From positions 372,001 to 436,000 of the forward strand of contig CALSSE010000011.1 of the NCBI GenBank assembly GCA_943788935.1: a stretch of 64,000 bases of DNA, written 5' to 3'. The position numbers and the translations under genes are program-made. Below are positions 34,135 through 43,619 of the stretch, in pieces. Each line of letters starts with the position of its first letter. Position 1 is the first letter of the stretch. The notes beneath the pieces were generated by a model that saw only the letters and a list, made by a program, of their open reading frames with translations, was not told the origin of the DNA and searched no databases. Source of the stretch: an uncultured bacterium (GTDB lineage Bacteria; Myxococcota_A; Bradymonadia; UBA7976; VGTA01).

Positions 34135-34779
34135 TTATCGACCTTGCTCGCCTTGGAGACGAGTGACGAGGATATTCTCAAGTTTAACGGAGTTATGCTC
34201 GATCTCGTCGAGAATCTTCTTGGTGATCGAGCTGAGCATAACGTGTGAGAGAAGGCAGGGTATCGCGACCATTAGACCGAAAGCTGTGGTATTCATCGCC
34301 ACCGAGATACCAGCTGTAAGCATCTTTGTTTGTTGCTCAGGGTCGGTGATTGTCGCTAACGCTGAGAACGCATCGATAAGACCAAGGATGGTCCCGAGGA
34401 GTCCAAGCAACGTCGCGATATTAGCAATGTTCTGTAGCAGAGTGCCACGCTTGGTGATCTCAGGAGTCACCTCAAGAGCGTGCTCCTCTATGGCGTTTTG
34501 GATCTTATCGGGGCCTTGAGCCGCATTTTTGAGTCCTGCTGCGAGTACGCGAGCGAGCGCTGATTTTTGAGCGCTTGCACAAACGGTGAGAGCTTGTGGG
34601 ATTTGACCGGTAGAAACATGGTCAGTGATCTTACTCATCAGAGCGTTAGCGTCGATGTTGTGTCGCATGTGGAGGAAGATGAATCGCTCTACAATTACTG
34701 CGAGACCAACGATACTCATAACAAGGATGGGGTACATCCAAAATCCACCACTAGAGAAGAAATTGCTGATATTTTCCAT
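34135..34779 (-). CDS. TolQ/ExbB/MotA-family proton channel protein
   Basis: 214 residues from the ATG at 34779, which has AGGAGG upstream; a longer frame to 34857 lacks support. Three membrane segments: about 9-30 (GGFWMYPILVMSIVGLAVIV), about 110-130 and about 150-172. The conserved TolQ/ExbB core is present: RGTLLQNIANIATLLGLLGT, then GISVAMNTTAFGLMVAIPCL. With the two TolR proteins it forms an inner-membrane stator that turns proton flow into mechanical work on periplasmic partners; here the partner is likely the AgmX/GltG-like TonB protein. It starts a three-gene transcript that ends at the terminator at 32695. Confidence 0.94.
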   Translation of the reverse strand: MENISNFFSSGGFWMYPILVMSIVGLAVIVERFIFLHMRHNIDANALMSKITDHVSTGQIPQALTVCASAQKSALARVLAAGLKNAAQGPDKIQNAIEEHALEVTPEITKRGTLLQNIANIATLLGLLGTILGLIDAFSALATITDPEQQTKMLTAGISVAMNTTAFGLMVAIPCLLSHVMLSSITKKILDEIEHNSVKLENILVTRLQGEQGR

Positions 34780-35165
34780 TGTGAGGGTGTCCTCCTGAGA
34801 CGGGAGAGTTGAGAAGCGCCCTGTTGATGGCGCTTTTATACATTGAATATGGAGCAAAAGGGCTTAATGCTCATTTAGTGACCAACATCTATACCACCTC
34901 AGTGAAGTGTGGTCTAACTTTTTTTTAGGGGTATCCGATGACTCAAAGTCGATACGGAAACTACGAATATCTTCATGTAAATATTGAAGAAGCTAAAGAG
35001 CAAGATCCTGCTCTCCTGAATTAATCTCAAAATAAAATTTAGATTTCGTAGGATTCAATGAACTTTAGAGATCTTAAGGTGTCTAAGGCCTGTTTTGCCT
35101 TTATCAGTAGATGATACCTTGGCGAGTGCTCATAGAGAACAACTTCTCTTTGTTCATATTGGAGA
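34780..35165. other. 386-bp intergenic region upstream of tolQ
   Basis: AT-rich. It should contain the tolQ promoter on the minus strand, though I find no convincing consensus pair. A run of nine T follows ACCAC...GTGGT near 34900-34925 on the plus strand. A possible small gene lies at 34938-35024 on the plus strand. Confidence 0.5.
34938..35024 (+). CDS. Possible 28-residue small protein
   Basis: ATG at 34938 has AGGGG six bases upstream and opens 28 codons (MTQSRYGNYEYLHVNIEEAK...). It runs against all genes around it and has no recognised family. The good ribosome site is the only argument for it. Confidence 0.25.
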   Translation: MTQSRYGNYEYLHVNIEEAKEQDPALLN

Positions 35166-35474
35166 TTAAAACGGATATTTTTTTACGCTTTTTTTGATCT
35201 CACTGATGAAGCTCTTTTTAGGAGCTAGCCCTTTAAACTTGATCTTTTTGCGACCTTGTAGAAAAGCTGCAGAAGGTTTTTGGACTGTTCCCTCAAGTGT
35301 TAACTGTTTAAATTCGATCACTTTGCCCCCCCCACCTTCAGTCTCAAGGGCATCGCCATTTGATTCACTTTTAGGCGTGCCCTTCTTATCGCTTGGCTGA
35401 GCGATAGCGGTCCCTATTAGAATGACTAACCCAAGGACAAACGTCGATAAGTGGAGTGTACTTTTGATGACCAT
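35166..35474 (-). CDS. Small exported protein of unknown function
   Basis: 102 residues; AAGGAG lies seven bases before the ATG at 35474. A signal peptide (STFVLGLVILIGTAIA) is followed by a polar linker with GGGG, then a conserved-looking C-terminal segment, FKQLTLEGTVQKPSAAFLQG, and a basic tail. It starts 27 bp after the TPR lipoprotein gene and belongs to the same operon. Short proteins with an EGxVQKP-like segment are, to my memory, seen beside TPR/TolQR genes in Myxococcota, but I cannot name this one. It probably acts in the periplasm with its neighbours. Confidence 0.75.
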   Translation of the reverse strand: MVIKSTLHLSTFVLGLVILIGTAIAQPSDKKGTPKSESNGDALETEGGGGKVIEFKQLTLEGTVQKPSAAFLQGRKKIKFKGLAPKKSFISEIKKSVKKYPF

Positions 35475-35501
35475 GTTTATTCTCCTTGAAAGTGGGGATA
35501 A

Positions 35502-37262
35502 TTAGAGCTGTTCGATCTCATCTATTTGCTCTGCGCTTTCAGTGGATGTGTCAAGAGGCATAGGCTCATCTAATGGGACAGGCTCATCTAACGGAGCAGG
35601 CTCATCTAACGGAGCAGGCTCATCTAACGGAGCAGGCTCATCTAACGGAGCAGGCTCATCTAACGGAGCAGGCTCATCTAACGGAGCAGGCTCATCTAAC
35701 GGAGCAGGCTCATCTAACGGAGCAGGCTCATCTAACGGAGCAGGCTCATCTAACGGAGCAGGCTCAGCCACGGGAGCAGGCTCAGCCACGGGAGCGGGCT
35801 CAGCCACGGGAGCGGGCTCATCGAGTGGAGCGGGCTCATCGAGTGGGGTCTCTTCTTCGACAGTACTCTTGGCTTCTTCCTCAGCGAGGCGCTTGGCTTC
35901 TTCCTCAGCGAGGCGCTTGGCTTCTTCCCCAGCGAGGCGCTTGGCTTCTTCTTCGGCCACTTTAGAGGCATCGGCTTGTTCTTTTAGCTTGGCTTGAACT
36001 TCGATTAACCGTTGACACTCTTTTTTGAAGGACTGAACTTGTTCAATATCTTTCCGGTCTTTAGATTGGCTGAGGAAACTCTCGATATACCGCATAGAAG
36101 TATTGAGCTGCTCTAACTTCTCAATACCTTCAAAATTACCATCCAAATAGAGGATCGCTAAGTTAAAGACTGCTGGTAAAAATCGAGGTTTCTGTACGAG
36201 TGCCTGTTCAAAAGCTGCAGAGGCGTCTGCATATCTCCTTTGACCCTTTAGCGCGTTGCCAAGATTAAGTTGGGCCTCTATCATTTGTGGCCATTTTCCG
36301 AGAGCGAGTTTAAAGTGCTTTTCTGCCCCCGGGTAGTCTCCCCCTTTTAAGTAAACTACGCCTAGTAAGTTGTGTACTTCTGCGCTACTGCCACCGGATC
36401 GTTTAACCGCTTCTTCTAAGATAAAGCGTGCCGGGAGCTCATCACCGAGCGCAAAGAGACTCATATATAATCCGAGATAGATTTCAGGGTCACTAGGGTT
36501 CAGCGCTTTAGCATTTTCTAAGATGGCGATCGTTAGCTCATGTTTACCCTGTTGAGCGAAAGCCTCTGCGAGACTGATCATCGCATAAGTGTTCTGTTCA
36601 TCTTCACGGAGAGCGAGCTTAGCGACTCTGATCACCTCTGTTAGATTAGATTTCCGACTGACCAACAGCCTCGCCTTAGCGTTGAGTAAACCTACGTTTT
36701 GAGGTTCACTCCTCAACTGAGTCTCTACTTCGTTTAGCATACTCCCATCATACCCAGTTCGGAGCGCTATCTTAGTGAGGGCGACCCACGCTGGACTAAA
36801 GTCAGGCTTTATGGCGATCGCTTTTTTATAAGCCGCTTTCGCTTGGGATAAGCTAGAGAGTTGCTCGGCAATTAATCCAATATTGTAGTGAGTCTCAGGT
36901 ATATTAGGGGTCCGTGCTGACACTCGCTCGAGTATCTTTTGTCCCTCTTCTAAATCATCACTTTGAAGTTTTGAGATCGCCTCATTTAGAAGCTGATAGC
37001 TCTCTTTTAGCGCGGCCTCTTCTTCCTTGCTATCAGCGTCTAACACCGAGCTTGACTCGGTCTCTGAGCTGACATCTTTGGTCTCACTCTTAGGCGACTG
37101 CTCAGTGGGTGATGGATTTTGTTGTGGAGCTGAAGGATTCTCAGGCTGCTTCTTTGATGGTGCTGGTGGAGCGGGGTCAGATGTGGGAGGGGGACCACCA
37201 CAAGAGGTACACAGTAAGCAGAGGTACGCGAGACCTGATATGAGAGACAATGGTCGCTTCAT
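35502..37262 (-). CDS. TPR lipoprotein with long PLDEPA repeat tail
   Basis: 586 residues. Lipoprotein signal with lipobox CTSC (C21), then a Pro/Ser/Glu-rich linker, about ten TPR units (about 85-400; for example AEVHNLLGVVYLKGGDYPGA), a coiled coil with KRLAEEEA repeats (about 430-470) and a C-terminal tail of 6-residue units PLDEPA and PVAEPA. Anchored in the outer membrane by lipid, it would scaffold other parts; GltE of the Myxococcus gliding machine is likewise a TPR outer-membrane lipoprotein, but homology to it is not proven here. Its start overlaps the previous stop (TAATG), so it is translationally coupled to the 1307-residue TPR gene. Confidence 0.88.
   Translation of the reverse strand: MKRPLSLISGLAYLCLLCTSCGGPPPTSDPAPPAPSKKQPENPSAPQQNPSPTEQSPKSETKDVSSETESSSVLDADSKEEEAALKESYQLLNEAISKLQSDDLEEGQKILERVSARTPNIPETHYNIGLIAEQLSSLSQAKAAYKKAIAIKPDFSPAWVALTKIALRTGYDGSMLNEVETQLRSEPQNVGLLNAKARLLVSRKSNLTEVIRVAKLALREDEQNTYAMISLAEAFAQQGKHELTIAILENAKALNPSDPEIYLGLYMSLFALGDELPARFILEEAVKRSGGSSAEVHNLLGVVYLKGGDYPGAEKHFKLALGKWPQMIEAQLNLGNALKGQRRYADASAAFEQALVQKPRFLPAVFNLAILYLDGNFEGIEKLEQLNTSMRYIESFLSQSKDRKDIEQVQSFKKECQRLIEVQAKLKEQADASKVAEEEAKRLAGEEAKRLAEEEAKRLAEEEAKSTVEEETPLDEPAPLDEPAPVAEPAPVAEPAPVAEPAPLDEPAPLDEPAPLDEPAPLDEPAPLDEPAPLDEPAPLDEPAPLDEPAPLDEPAPLDEPVPLDEPMPLDTSTESAEQIDEIEQL
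35560..35855. repeat. 18-bp in-frame tandem array encoding PLDEPA/PVAEPA
   Basis: Ten identical consecutive copies of GGCTCATCTAACGGAGCA occupy 35581-35760, followed by three copies of a variant (35761-35814) and two diverged ones. The identity of ten units implies recent slippage and a length-variable tail in the TPR lipoprotein. Confidence 0.92.
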
Positions 37263-40200
37263 TATTTGATCTCCTCGAGCCCGTCATCATCTAGGGCTTC
37301 TGCTTCTATGGACTCTGAGGGAGCTGTCTCCCCTGACTCATTCGCGGGGGGGGCTTGATCTCCTTGCGATTTAACTGCGGTGTCTTCTTTGACGCTTGGA
37401 GGCTTGTCATTACTTGGGATCTTCGCCTCTCGTTGGCCAAGTTTACCACTACGCTGTGAATCTTGATCATTGCTTTGCTTTACGGCTTCTGGTGCTGAGG
37501 TTTCTTCTTTTGGAGTCTCCTTGGGTTTTGCTGCTTCAGGCAGAATGAAACCTGAATTGGAGCGCGCTACTGGCGTCTCCAATCGCTTTTCATCCTTAAA
37601 CGTTGGATACTCAGCAGGCTTATATTTATTGAGCGCGAGTAAGATTTGCTTCGTCCACTTATTGGAGATGCGAAATTCTCTCGCTTTCTTGAAGGCGGTC
37701 TCAAATCGAAGGACAGCCTCATCCTCTATGGGTATGGCGATCTCCTCGATCTGAGTGGTGTATATATCTTCTTCTTCGATGGTCAAGCCTTTAGGAATGG
37801 GGAGCTCATACAACGCTTGGGCAAAGAGTTGTCTGAGTACTCCAATTCGGTAAAAAGCTGCAATGTTCCAATCTAGAGATTTATATTTGAGTAATCGGCT
37901 GTAGTCTTCTGTTAAGCCGGCAATCTCCGATTTCATCTTATTAATAATCTGACCTTGCTTACGCATGCCCCCCTTGATCTTCATTTTTTTGAAAGCTTGG
38001 AATCGACGCTCTATGAGCTCGAATGATGCCTTGGCGGGGAATCGGGCGACATAACCTCCCGCCGGTATACTTCTAGTCTCGAAGGCCTCAATGAGCCTCT
38101 TTCTAGCGAGTTTGATCTGCCTTGATCTTCCATGTCGTTCGTAGATCTCGACGCTTTTGGCAAGCGCAGTAATCACCCTCTCCTGTTGTTTCGGATCATC
38201 TCCATATTTTTTGATGAAGCTCTCATAGATCTTCAGCTGTTTTCGCCAATCATTGAGCTTTTCATAACACTTCGAGGTCTCGAAGAAGATATTAGGCGCA
38301 TTCTCTTTCTCGGGGAAGCGCCGCGCATAATCTTGATAGGCGCGAGCGGCAGCTTTATAGTCTTGGGTTTGTTCGAGTAGACGAGCCGCATTATAAGCGG
38401 CATCAGCGGCATTTTTTCCATTGGGATAGCGCTTTGCGAGCTGTCCAAAGGTCTTCACTGCCCGATCATAATCATAGAATCGTTCAGCGTTATAAGCGAC
38501 TCTGAAGAGGGCATTTTCAGAGAACTCACTGTTAGGAAATTGGTTAAATATTCGCTCATAAGTACGCATGGCTGAGTCATACATACGTGATTTCTCGTAA
38601 GCCACGGCGCCATTGTTAAGCGCTGCTGCTGCGAATTCATTGTCAGGGTTTTGGTCCACTAAAGTGATATATTCAGTGGCCGCCTCTTTATATTTCTTTT
38701 GATCGAAGAGCGCTTTTGCGGTCTTGAATAAGGCACCCACTTTCCAGACCTTCGCTTGAGCGACCATTTCATCCCCTAAGCCCGCCTTTGAAATCTTTTC
38801 AGCCCATTGAGCCATCGCCACCCAATCTCGTTCTCTTCTATAAGTCTCGATTAATAGGTTGGCGGCATTACTCGCCACAGGAGAGTCGGCGTGCTTTTCG
38901 ATGACATCAATAAACCGTTGGCGCGCAGAGGGGAAATCTAAGTAGTCCATATAAATTTCTCCCACTTTATAGGTCATGACTGACGAGCGATGCGGGTCAT
39001 CTTCTACTTTGAGGTTTAGAGCTAAGTATTCATCACGAAGTTTGATCGCTTGCTGAGCGAGCGAGGGGATTTGTTCTGCGGTGACCCGTTGAGGCATCCC
39101 CGTATCTTCTGCGCTCTCATCCTCTGAAGACTCTTGTGGATCAGATTTGTTTTCTTCTAACAGAGAGGGTTTTGCGGGTAACTCTCCTCTCGCCATCGCT
39201 GATTTCACGAGCTCCACATGAGAGAGGATCGCCGAAAATGCTGATTCCTCTAAATGCTCATCTCCAAGTTTTGAATCTCTGACGATCAGATATTGTTGAA
39301 ACGCTCTGCTATACTCTTCGCTATAAAACAGTGTATCGGCGTATAAATAGAGTAGTTCATAAGTATTATCATCTCTTCGATAGCGTTGGAGATAACGTTG
39401 ATATGACAATGCGGCCTTTTTATAGCTAGATTGAGCGCTGTTCATCAAACTTATGCTGTCATCACCCTCCGATTCGCCCGCTCTAGTTCTAAATGTTTGA
39501 GCGCGTTCGTGGTGATATGTGCCGGCTTGTAGCAAGGAGTCCTTCATCAACCCCCGAGCTAGATCTATAGCGGCTTGGTCTCTATGGTTACTGACGTACC
39601 ATTCTCCATCTATAACGTAAGCGTTAGTGATGTTATCACGTTCAGAGAATGCTTTTTCTGGTTGAGCGATTCTCTCATAAGCGGTGATGATCTTGGAGTG
39701 GATTTCAGGGTTCCTACGGTAATAGGGGTGCTTTTCAAATAGGTATTGGGCGGTGGAGATCGCTTCTTCATACTTAGTATTGTCATAAAAAATATTGACG
39801 AGCTTATCAAGTAGCTCTGCTTGATAGCTCTCTTTACTCTTGAGGTACCGTTGAACTCTCTTAAAACCGGCGCCTGGATCAGTGATCCCATCATCGTCCC
39901 AGTCATCCTCATTGAGTGAGATCGCGAGATACTGCAGGGCCTCATCACGTAGTTCAAATCCCGTTTTACCTTGCGCTACCTCACGATCGCTATGCCCGAT
40001 GAGCGTCTTAAAGGCCTCGACCGCCTCTTCAAACTCATCATTTCGATAATAAGTCCAAGCGAGCTTGTAGAAAGCAGGAGCAAAATATTGCGATTCGGTA
40101 TCTTTGACGACCTTAGAATAGGCTTTAATGGCCTGTGGTAGCTCAGCAAATTGGAAATATAGCTCACCGAGCATATACCATACTTCAGTTTTATAACTGC

Positions 40201-41185
40201 TGTTAGGAAAGAGGTCTACAACCGCCTTAAAGTCTCTGAGCGCTTTCTGTTCATCACCCATTTCATAATGACTATAACCTCGGGCGTATAACGCAGCGTC
40301 GAGATCCCTATAGGCAGGCCAATCATTGATTAATCGATCAAAGATTTTGATCACAGCCCGTTCATCACGCTGCGGGTAGGCCATCTCAATATCGCTAGTG
40401 TCATCAACTCTTCGATTATATTCCTCAAGTCTTGAGGAATAATTATCGCTTGCTTCTTCTAGGAGTAGCATCCCGAGCCGGTAGAGAGAGTCAGGTGTAT
40501 ATTGGGGATGTGCCGCAGTGCTGTTAATAAAGGACTTAAATTTTTCTATACTAGATCTTCTTCGCTCCTTCTCGGTATTATTAGCCCCGTCCAGACCCCG
40601 CTTATGGAGGGCTTCGATCTTATCGCTCTGTACTTGATACTCAAAGTCAAAGAGTTTTGACTGTGAGCCTCGGTAACTTGAAGCGGCTTTAATGAATGAC
40701 TTTGCTTTGAGTTTAAAGTCATCAAAGATCAGTTCACTTTTTTGGTCAGCGCTCAGCTCTGAAGACCTTAAAGTGTCTTCTATCTCCTTGTCGCTGCTAG
40801 GACGCTTATTGGCGTTATCTGTATTACTTTCAGCATCGACCGCTTGGCTTTCAGCGTCAGCCGCTTGGCTTTCAGCGTCAGCCGCTTGGCTTTTAGCGTC
40901 GGCCGCTTGGATCTCAGCGTCGGCCGCTTGGCTTTTAGCGTCAGTCTCGGGACTCTTCGCTTGGGCGATCACCTCGCTGAGAGGGACGACTGATAACGAG
41001 AGGGAGATACAGATGAGCAAAACCATACTTAGAGGAGACAGGCGGATGAAAAGGCCTATATCGCCTCTCATCATCTGCAAGAGACGTCTCCCTAAGCTCA
41101 GTTTGGTCTCAATGATCACTGTGGCGTTGTCGTGAATCACGGGGGCTCCTACAAATAGGGGGGGCAGATGGTGAGGGTGACTCAC
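37262..41185 (-). CDS. Giant TPR protein of the envelope machinery
   Basis: 1307 residues from a GTG at 41185 with AGGTGA nine bases upstream; ATGs at 41074/41071 would give a shorter protein starting with the hydrophobic segment SMVLLICISLSLSVVPLSEV. After that segment comes a 7-residue repeat (QAADAKS/QAADAES, about residues 85-120), then some 20 TPR-like units spread over about 200-1000, such as AELPQAIKAYSKVVKDTESQ and RTYERIFNQFPNSEFSENAL. The C-terminus is low complexity. Residence in the periplasm, perhaps with an N-terminal anchor, is likely. Size and TPR content recall AgmU/GltD of Myxococcus, but this is similarity of plan only. It overlaps the next gene by one base and follows the 809-residue TPR gene by 4 bp. 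Confidence 0.88.
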   Translation of the reverse strand: MSHPHHLPPLFVGAPVIHDNATVIIETKLSLGRRLLQMMRGDIGLFIRLSPLSMVLLICISLSLSVVPLSEVIAQAKSPETDAKSQAADAEIQAADAKSQAADAESQAADAESQAVDAESNTDNANKRPSSDKEIEDTLRSSELSADQKSELIFDDFKLKAKSFIKAASSYRGSQSKLFDFEYQVQSDKIEALHKRGLDGANNTEKERRRSSIEKFKSFINSTAAHPQYTPDSLYRLGMLLLEEASDNYSSRLEEYNRRVDDTSDIEMAYPQRDERAVIKIFDRLINDWPAYRDLDAALYARGYSHYEMGDEQKALRDFKAVVDLFPNSSYKTEVWYMLGELYFQFAELPQAIKAYSKVVKDTESQYFAPAFYKLAWTYYRNDEFEEAVEAFKTLIGHSDREVAQGKTGFELRDEALQYLAISLNEDDWDDDGITDPGAGFKRVQRYLKSKESYQAELLDKLVNIFYDNTKYEEAISTAQYLFEKHPYYRRNPEIHSKIITAYERIAQPEKAFSERDNITNAYVIDGEWYVSNHRDQAAIDLARGLMKDSLLQAGTYHHERAQTFRTRAGESEGDDSISLMNSAQSSYKKAALSYQRYLQRYRRDDNTYELLYLYADTLFYSEEYSRAFQQYLIVRDSKLGDEHLEESAFSAILSHVELVKSAMARGELPAKPSLLEENKSDPQESSEDESAEDTGMPQRVTAEQIPSLAQQAIKLRDEYLALNLKVEDDPHRSSVMTYKVGEIYMDYLDFPSARQRFIDVIEKHADSPVASNAANLLIETYRRERDWVAMAQWAEKISKAGLGDEMVAQAKVWKVGALFKTAKALFDQKKYKEAATEYITLVDQNPDNEFAAAALNNGAVAYEKSRMYDSAMRTYERIFNQFPNSEFSENALFRVAYNAERFYDYDRAVKTFGQLAKRYPNGKNAADAAYNAARLLEQTQDYKAAARAYQDYARRFPEKENAPNIFFETSKCYEKLNDWRKQLKIYESFIKKYGDDPKQQERVITALAKSVEIYERHGRSRQIKLARKRLIEAFETRSIPAGGYVARFPAKASFELIERRFQAFKKMKIKGGMRKQGQIINKMKSEIAGLTEDYSRLLKYKSLDWNIAAFYRIGVLRQLFAQALYELPIPKGLTIEEEDIYTTQIEEIAIPIEDEAVLRFETAFKKAREFRISNKWTKQILLALNKYKPAEYPTFKDEKRLETPVARSNSGFILPEAAKPKETPKEETSAPEAVKQSNDQDSQRSGKLGQREAKIPSNDKPPSVKEDTAVKSQGDQAPPANESGETAPSESIEAEALDDDGLEEIK
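40835..40960. repeat. 21-bp in-frame tandem array encoding QAADAES-type heptads
   Basis: About six units of 21 bp near the 5' end of the giant TPR gene encode QAADAKS, QAADAEI, QAADAES and QAVDAES. Copies differ at a few bases. They form a short charged spacer after the membrane segment. Confidence 0.8.
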
Positions 41186-41189
41186 GCGT

Positions 41190-43619
41190 TTATTTCACCT
41201 GATCTCGATTGAGCACTTCAAAGTGGATGCGTCGGCTCTCTCGTTCATCCTGTAGCAGCTTACTGCTTTCATTTTTCTTTGCCCATAGCATATCGAGGTA
41301 ACCCGCATCTGCCTCGAGTATGAGTCCATCTAGCTTATTAATCACCTGATAAAATATCTTGGCGACCATTTGACCAGCGAGTCGGTTAGCTTGGCGAGTG
41401 AGGTTCTTTAGACGAATCTCGTAACGTTTAATCTTAGCTTCCTCTTTTATAACCTGCTGTCTTAGGAGAGAGCTGTTATCACTGACGAGACGCATGGAGC
41501 GTATTTGGAAATCATCTATGATTTGATGCCCACGGTTAAAGGCGTTGAGGTCACGGGTATCCATTCCACCTTGGGTGACGAGCCATTCACTCTCTTCTTC
41601 CAAGGCGGAGGCATAAGCGCCTCTTAGCTCCTCTTCTTGGATATAAACCTCATCAAAGAGTCCAACGCGATAATATACTTTTTTAATCTTTTCACTTAAA
41701 GCATTTATCTTAACGACTAATTGGTCATGCTCAGCGAGTTGAGCGATCGTCATATCGATCGCCTTGGTTCTCTGTTCAGGCTTTAATATCCCATTGATCA
41801 CATCGGGACTGTTGTCCTCGAGATAGATCTTGGCACCAATCAATTGTGAATGATTATACTTCAGAATAAGTCCTTGCCGAAAGAGTTTGAGATCAAGTTG
41901 GGCTAATTGTCGCTCCATCTTTGACTCTCTCTCTTTTAGGGTCGCAGCATTTTGGGGGACCTCTCTTAACTTCTCAGCAGCCAACTCTCTATTGAGTCTT
42001 AGCTTCTGGTAGCGTGGGTCATTAGCGAAGCGTCTACTCTTTGTTTCATTTTGAGCGCTTTGGCTTCTAAATAGACGATACCTAAGCCCTAAAGCAGCGA
42101 GCAGTCCATCATGAAGTTTAGGGAAGATTTCAGACTGATTGGGAGCGTCTAAAACCCAATAAAGATCTTTAATGATCGCTTTTGAAGTCTTTACATCTTG
42201 AGAGAGAGCAGAGAGCTCGACAAAAAGAGATTTTGAAGCGCTCGTCGAGAGTTCGTTTTTGGTGAACTGAATCGCTTCTTTGGGTAGCAAAGAAGAGAGG
42301 TCTAAGAAGCTGTCACCCCGTTCAAGTTTACGTTGAAAATATTGCGCGAGTTGACCTCTCGCCTTGCTGAGTACAGGAGTCAGCGCTCTCGCTTTGAATA
42401 TATCGAAGCGCTCTTTGAGCTCCCCAAAGATACTTTTAGCTTCAGTGAATCTACCTAGAATACTCAGTAGCCGAGCTTGAAGTAGACGGGAGAAAGGATC
42501 ATAGAGCATATTTGGCTCATCTATGAGCTGTACCTCCATCCTTTGTAGAGCTTCAAGATACTTCTGCTGTCTAATAGATACCCAGACACTCTCTTTGATC
42601 GCTTCGAGAAAGAGGGGAGAGTTTCTATTAACATCTACGTAAGCTGCAAACGATTTATCAAAGTGACCCCTCTCATACAAAATACGGGCTATGGCTAGCT
42701 CTGCATTGGCTTGAACAATATTCCAGCCTTGAGCTTCGTTCTGTTTCTCTATATCTGAGCGGAACGTACACCCGGTAACCGCTGACTGCTCATCGCTCTG
42801 GCTCCCGGCTTGAATCACTGAACCAGTGATGACATCAACTTCTGGAGTCAGTCCTTGATCAACTTTAAGATTTAGGTTGATACGCATGGCATCAAGGTCA
42901 AGAGCGATCACCTCCTTAAAAGTGTTTACAGCATTATCAAGGTCTCCGAGATGAACTTGGGAGACCCCAGTAAAGTAGAGGGCTTGAGGATAAATACTCG
43001 AGTCTTTTGAGACCCGCTTCCATGATGTAATCGCTTCGTTATGTCGATTGAGGTGATAATTGAACTTGCCGATCAAATATAATAGAGTGTCGTCGCTTGA
43101 TTTCCGATTGTATTGGTTCGCCTCTCTGAAGTACTTCATCCCCTCTTCGAGCTTATTGGTCTTAAGAGACGTCTCAATCAGTCGACCGAGCGCACAAGGA
43201 CGCATTTTCGGCTCACCGAGGGTGAGTACTTTCTCAAAGAACTTAAGTGCAGTTCTATAATTACCAATATGGTAGAGAGAGTCAGCGAGATAGAAGAGGG
43301 CATCCTTATAAACAGGAGTCTTTTTGCTGTTTCCTTGGTAGGTCTCGACGAGCTCAAGTAGAGTCATCGCAGCGGATCGATAGTCCTCTTTGAAGTAGTG
43401 AAGTCGCCCCTCATTGAGCTTTACGATAAAGCGGTTATCGCGTTTACGGATCTCAGGATCTAAATATCTCTGAGTGAGGAGGTTGATCTCACTGATGACT
43501 TGAGGGAGCTTATCGCTTGTAATCTCCTTTTGAGGAGGCACAGCGAGAGCAGAGTGGGTGACGAGTAAGGTCACAATCCACCCAGATATCAGTAGAGCTC
43601 GTTTCAACGAGGAGATCAT
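41190..43619 (-). CDS. Periplasmic TPR protein of the envelope machinery
   Basis: 809 residues with a signal peptide cleaved after SALA (VTLLVTHSALA). TPR units run over about 50-400 (YKDALFYLADSLYHIGNYRTALKFF region), then a helical, probably coiled-coil C-terminal half (about 520-800), with segments such as ESKMERQLAQLDLKLFRQGL. The ATG overlaps the stop of the upstream lipoprotein gene (ATGA, 43616-43619), and the next TPR gene begins 4 bp after its stop. It should act in the periplasm as a scaffold. I do not recognise a named family beyond TPR. Confidence 0.87.
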   Translation of the reverse strand: MISSLKRALLISGWIVTLLVTHSALAVPPQKEITSDKLPQVISEINLLTQRYLDPEIRKRDNRFIVKLNEGRLHYFKEDYRSAAMTLLELVETYQGNSKKTPVYKDALFYLADSLYHIGNYRTALKFFEKVLTLGEPKMRPCALGRLIETSLKTNKLEEGMKYFREANQYNRKSSDDTLLYLIGKFNYHLNRHNEAITSWKRVSKDSSIYPQALYFTGVSQVHLGDLDNAVNTFKEVIALDLDAMRINLNLKVDQGLTPEVDVITGSVIQAGSQSDEQSAVTGCTFRSDIEKQNEAQGWNIVQANAELAIARILYERGHFDKSFAAYVDVNRNSPLFLEAIKESVWVSIRQQKYLEALQRMEVQLIDEPNMLYDPFSRLLQARLLSILGRFTEAKSIFGELKERFDIFKARALTPVLSKARGQLAQYFQRKLERGDSFLDLSSLLPKEAIQFTKNELSTSASKSLFVELSALSQDVKTSKAIIKDLYWVLDAPNQSEIFPKLHDGLLAALGLRYRLFRSQSAQNETKSRRFANDPRYQKLRLNRELAAEKLREVPQNAATLKERESKMERQLAQLDLKLFRQGLILKYNHSQLIGAKIYLEDNSPDVINGILKPEQRTKAIDMTIAQLAEHDQLVVKINALSEKIKKVYYRVGLFDEVYIQEEELRGAYASALEEESEWLVTQGGMDTRDLNAFNRGHQIIDDFQIRSMRLVSDNSSLLRQQVIKEEAKIKRYEIRLKNLTRQANRLAGQMVAKIFYQVINKLDGLILEADAGYLDMLWAKKNESSKLLQDERESRRIHFEVLNRDQVK

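Noticed and set aside
35542..35997. Long plus-strand open frames (AGSSNG and QAHLTE repeats) over the TPR lipoprotein repeats
   Set aside because: Antisense shadows of the 18-bp in-frame array; a repeat of length 3n keeps every frame open. No ribosome site.
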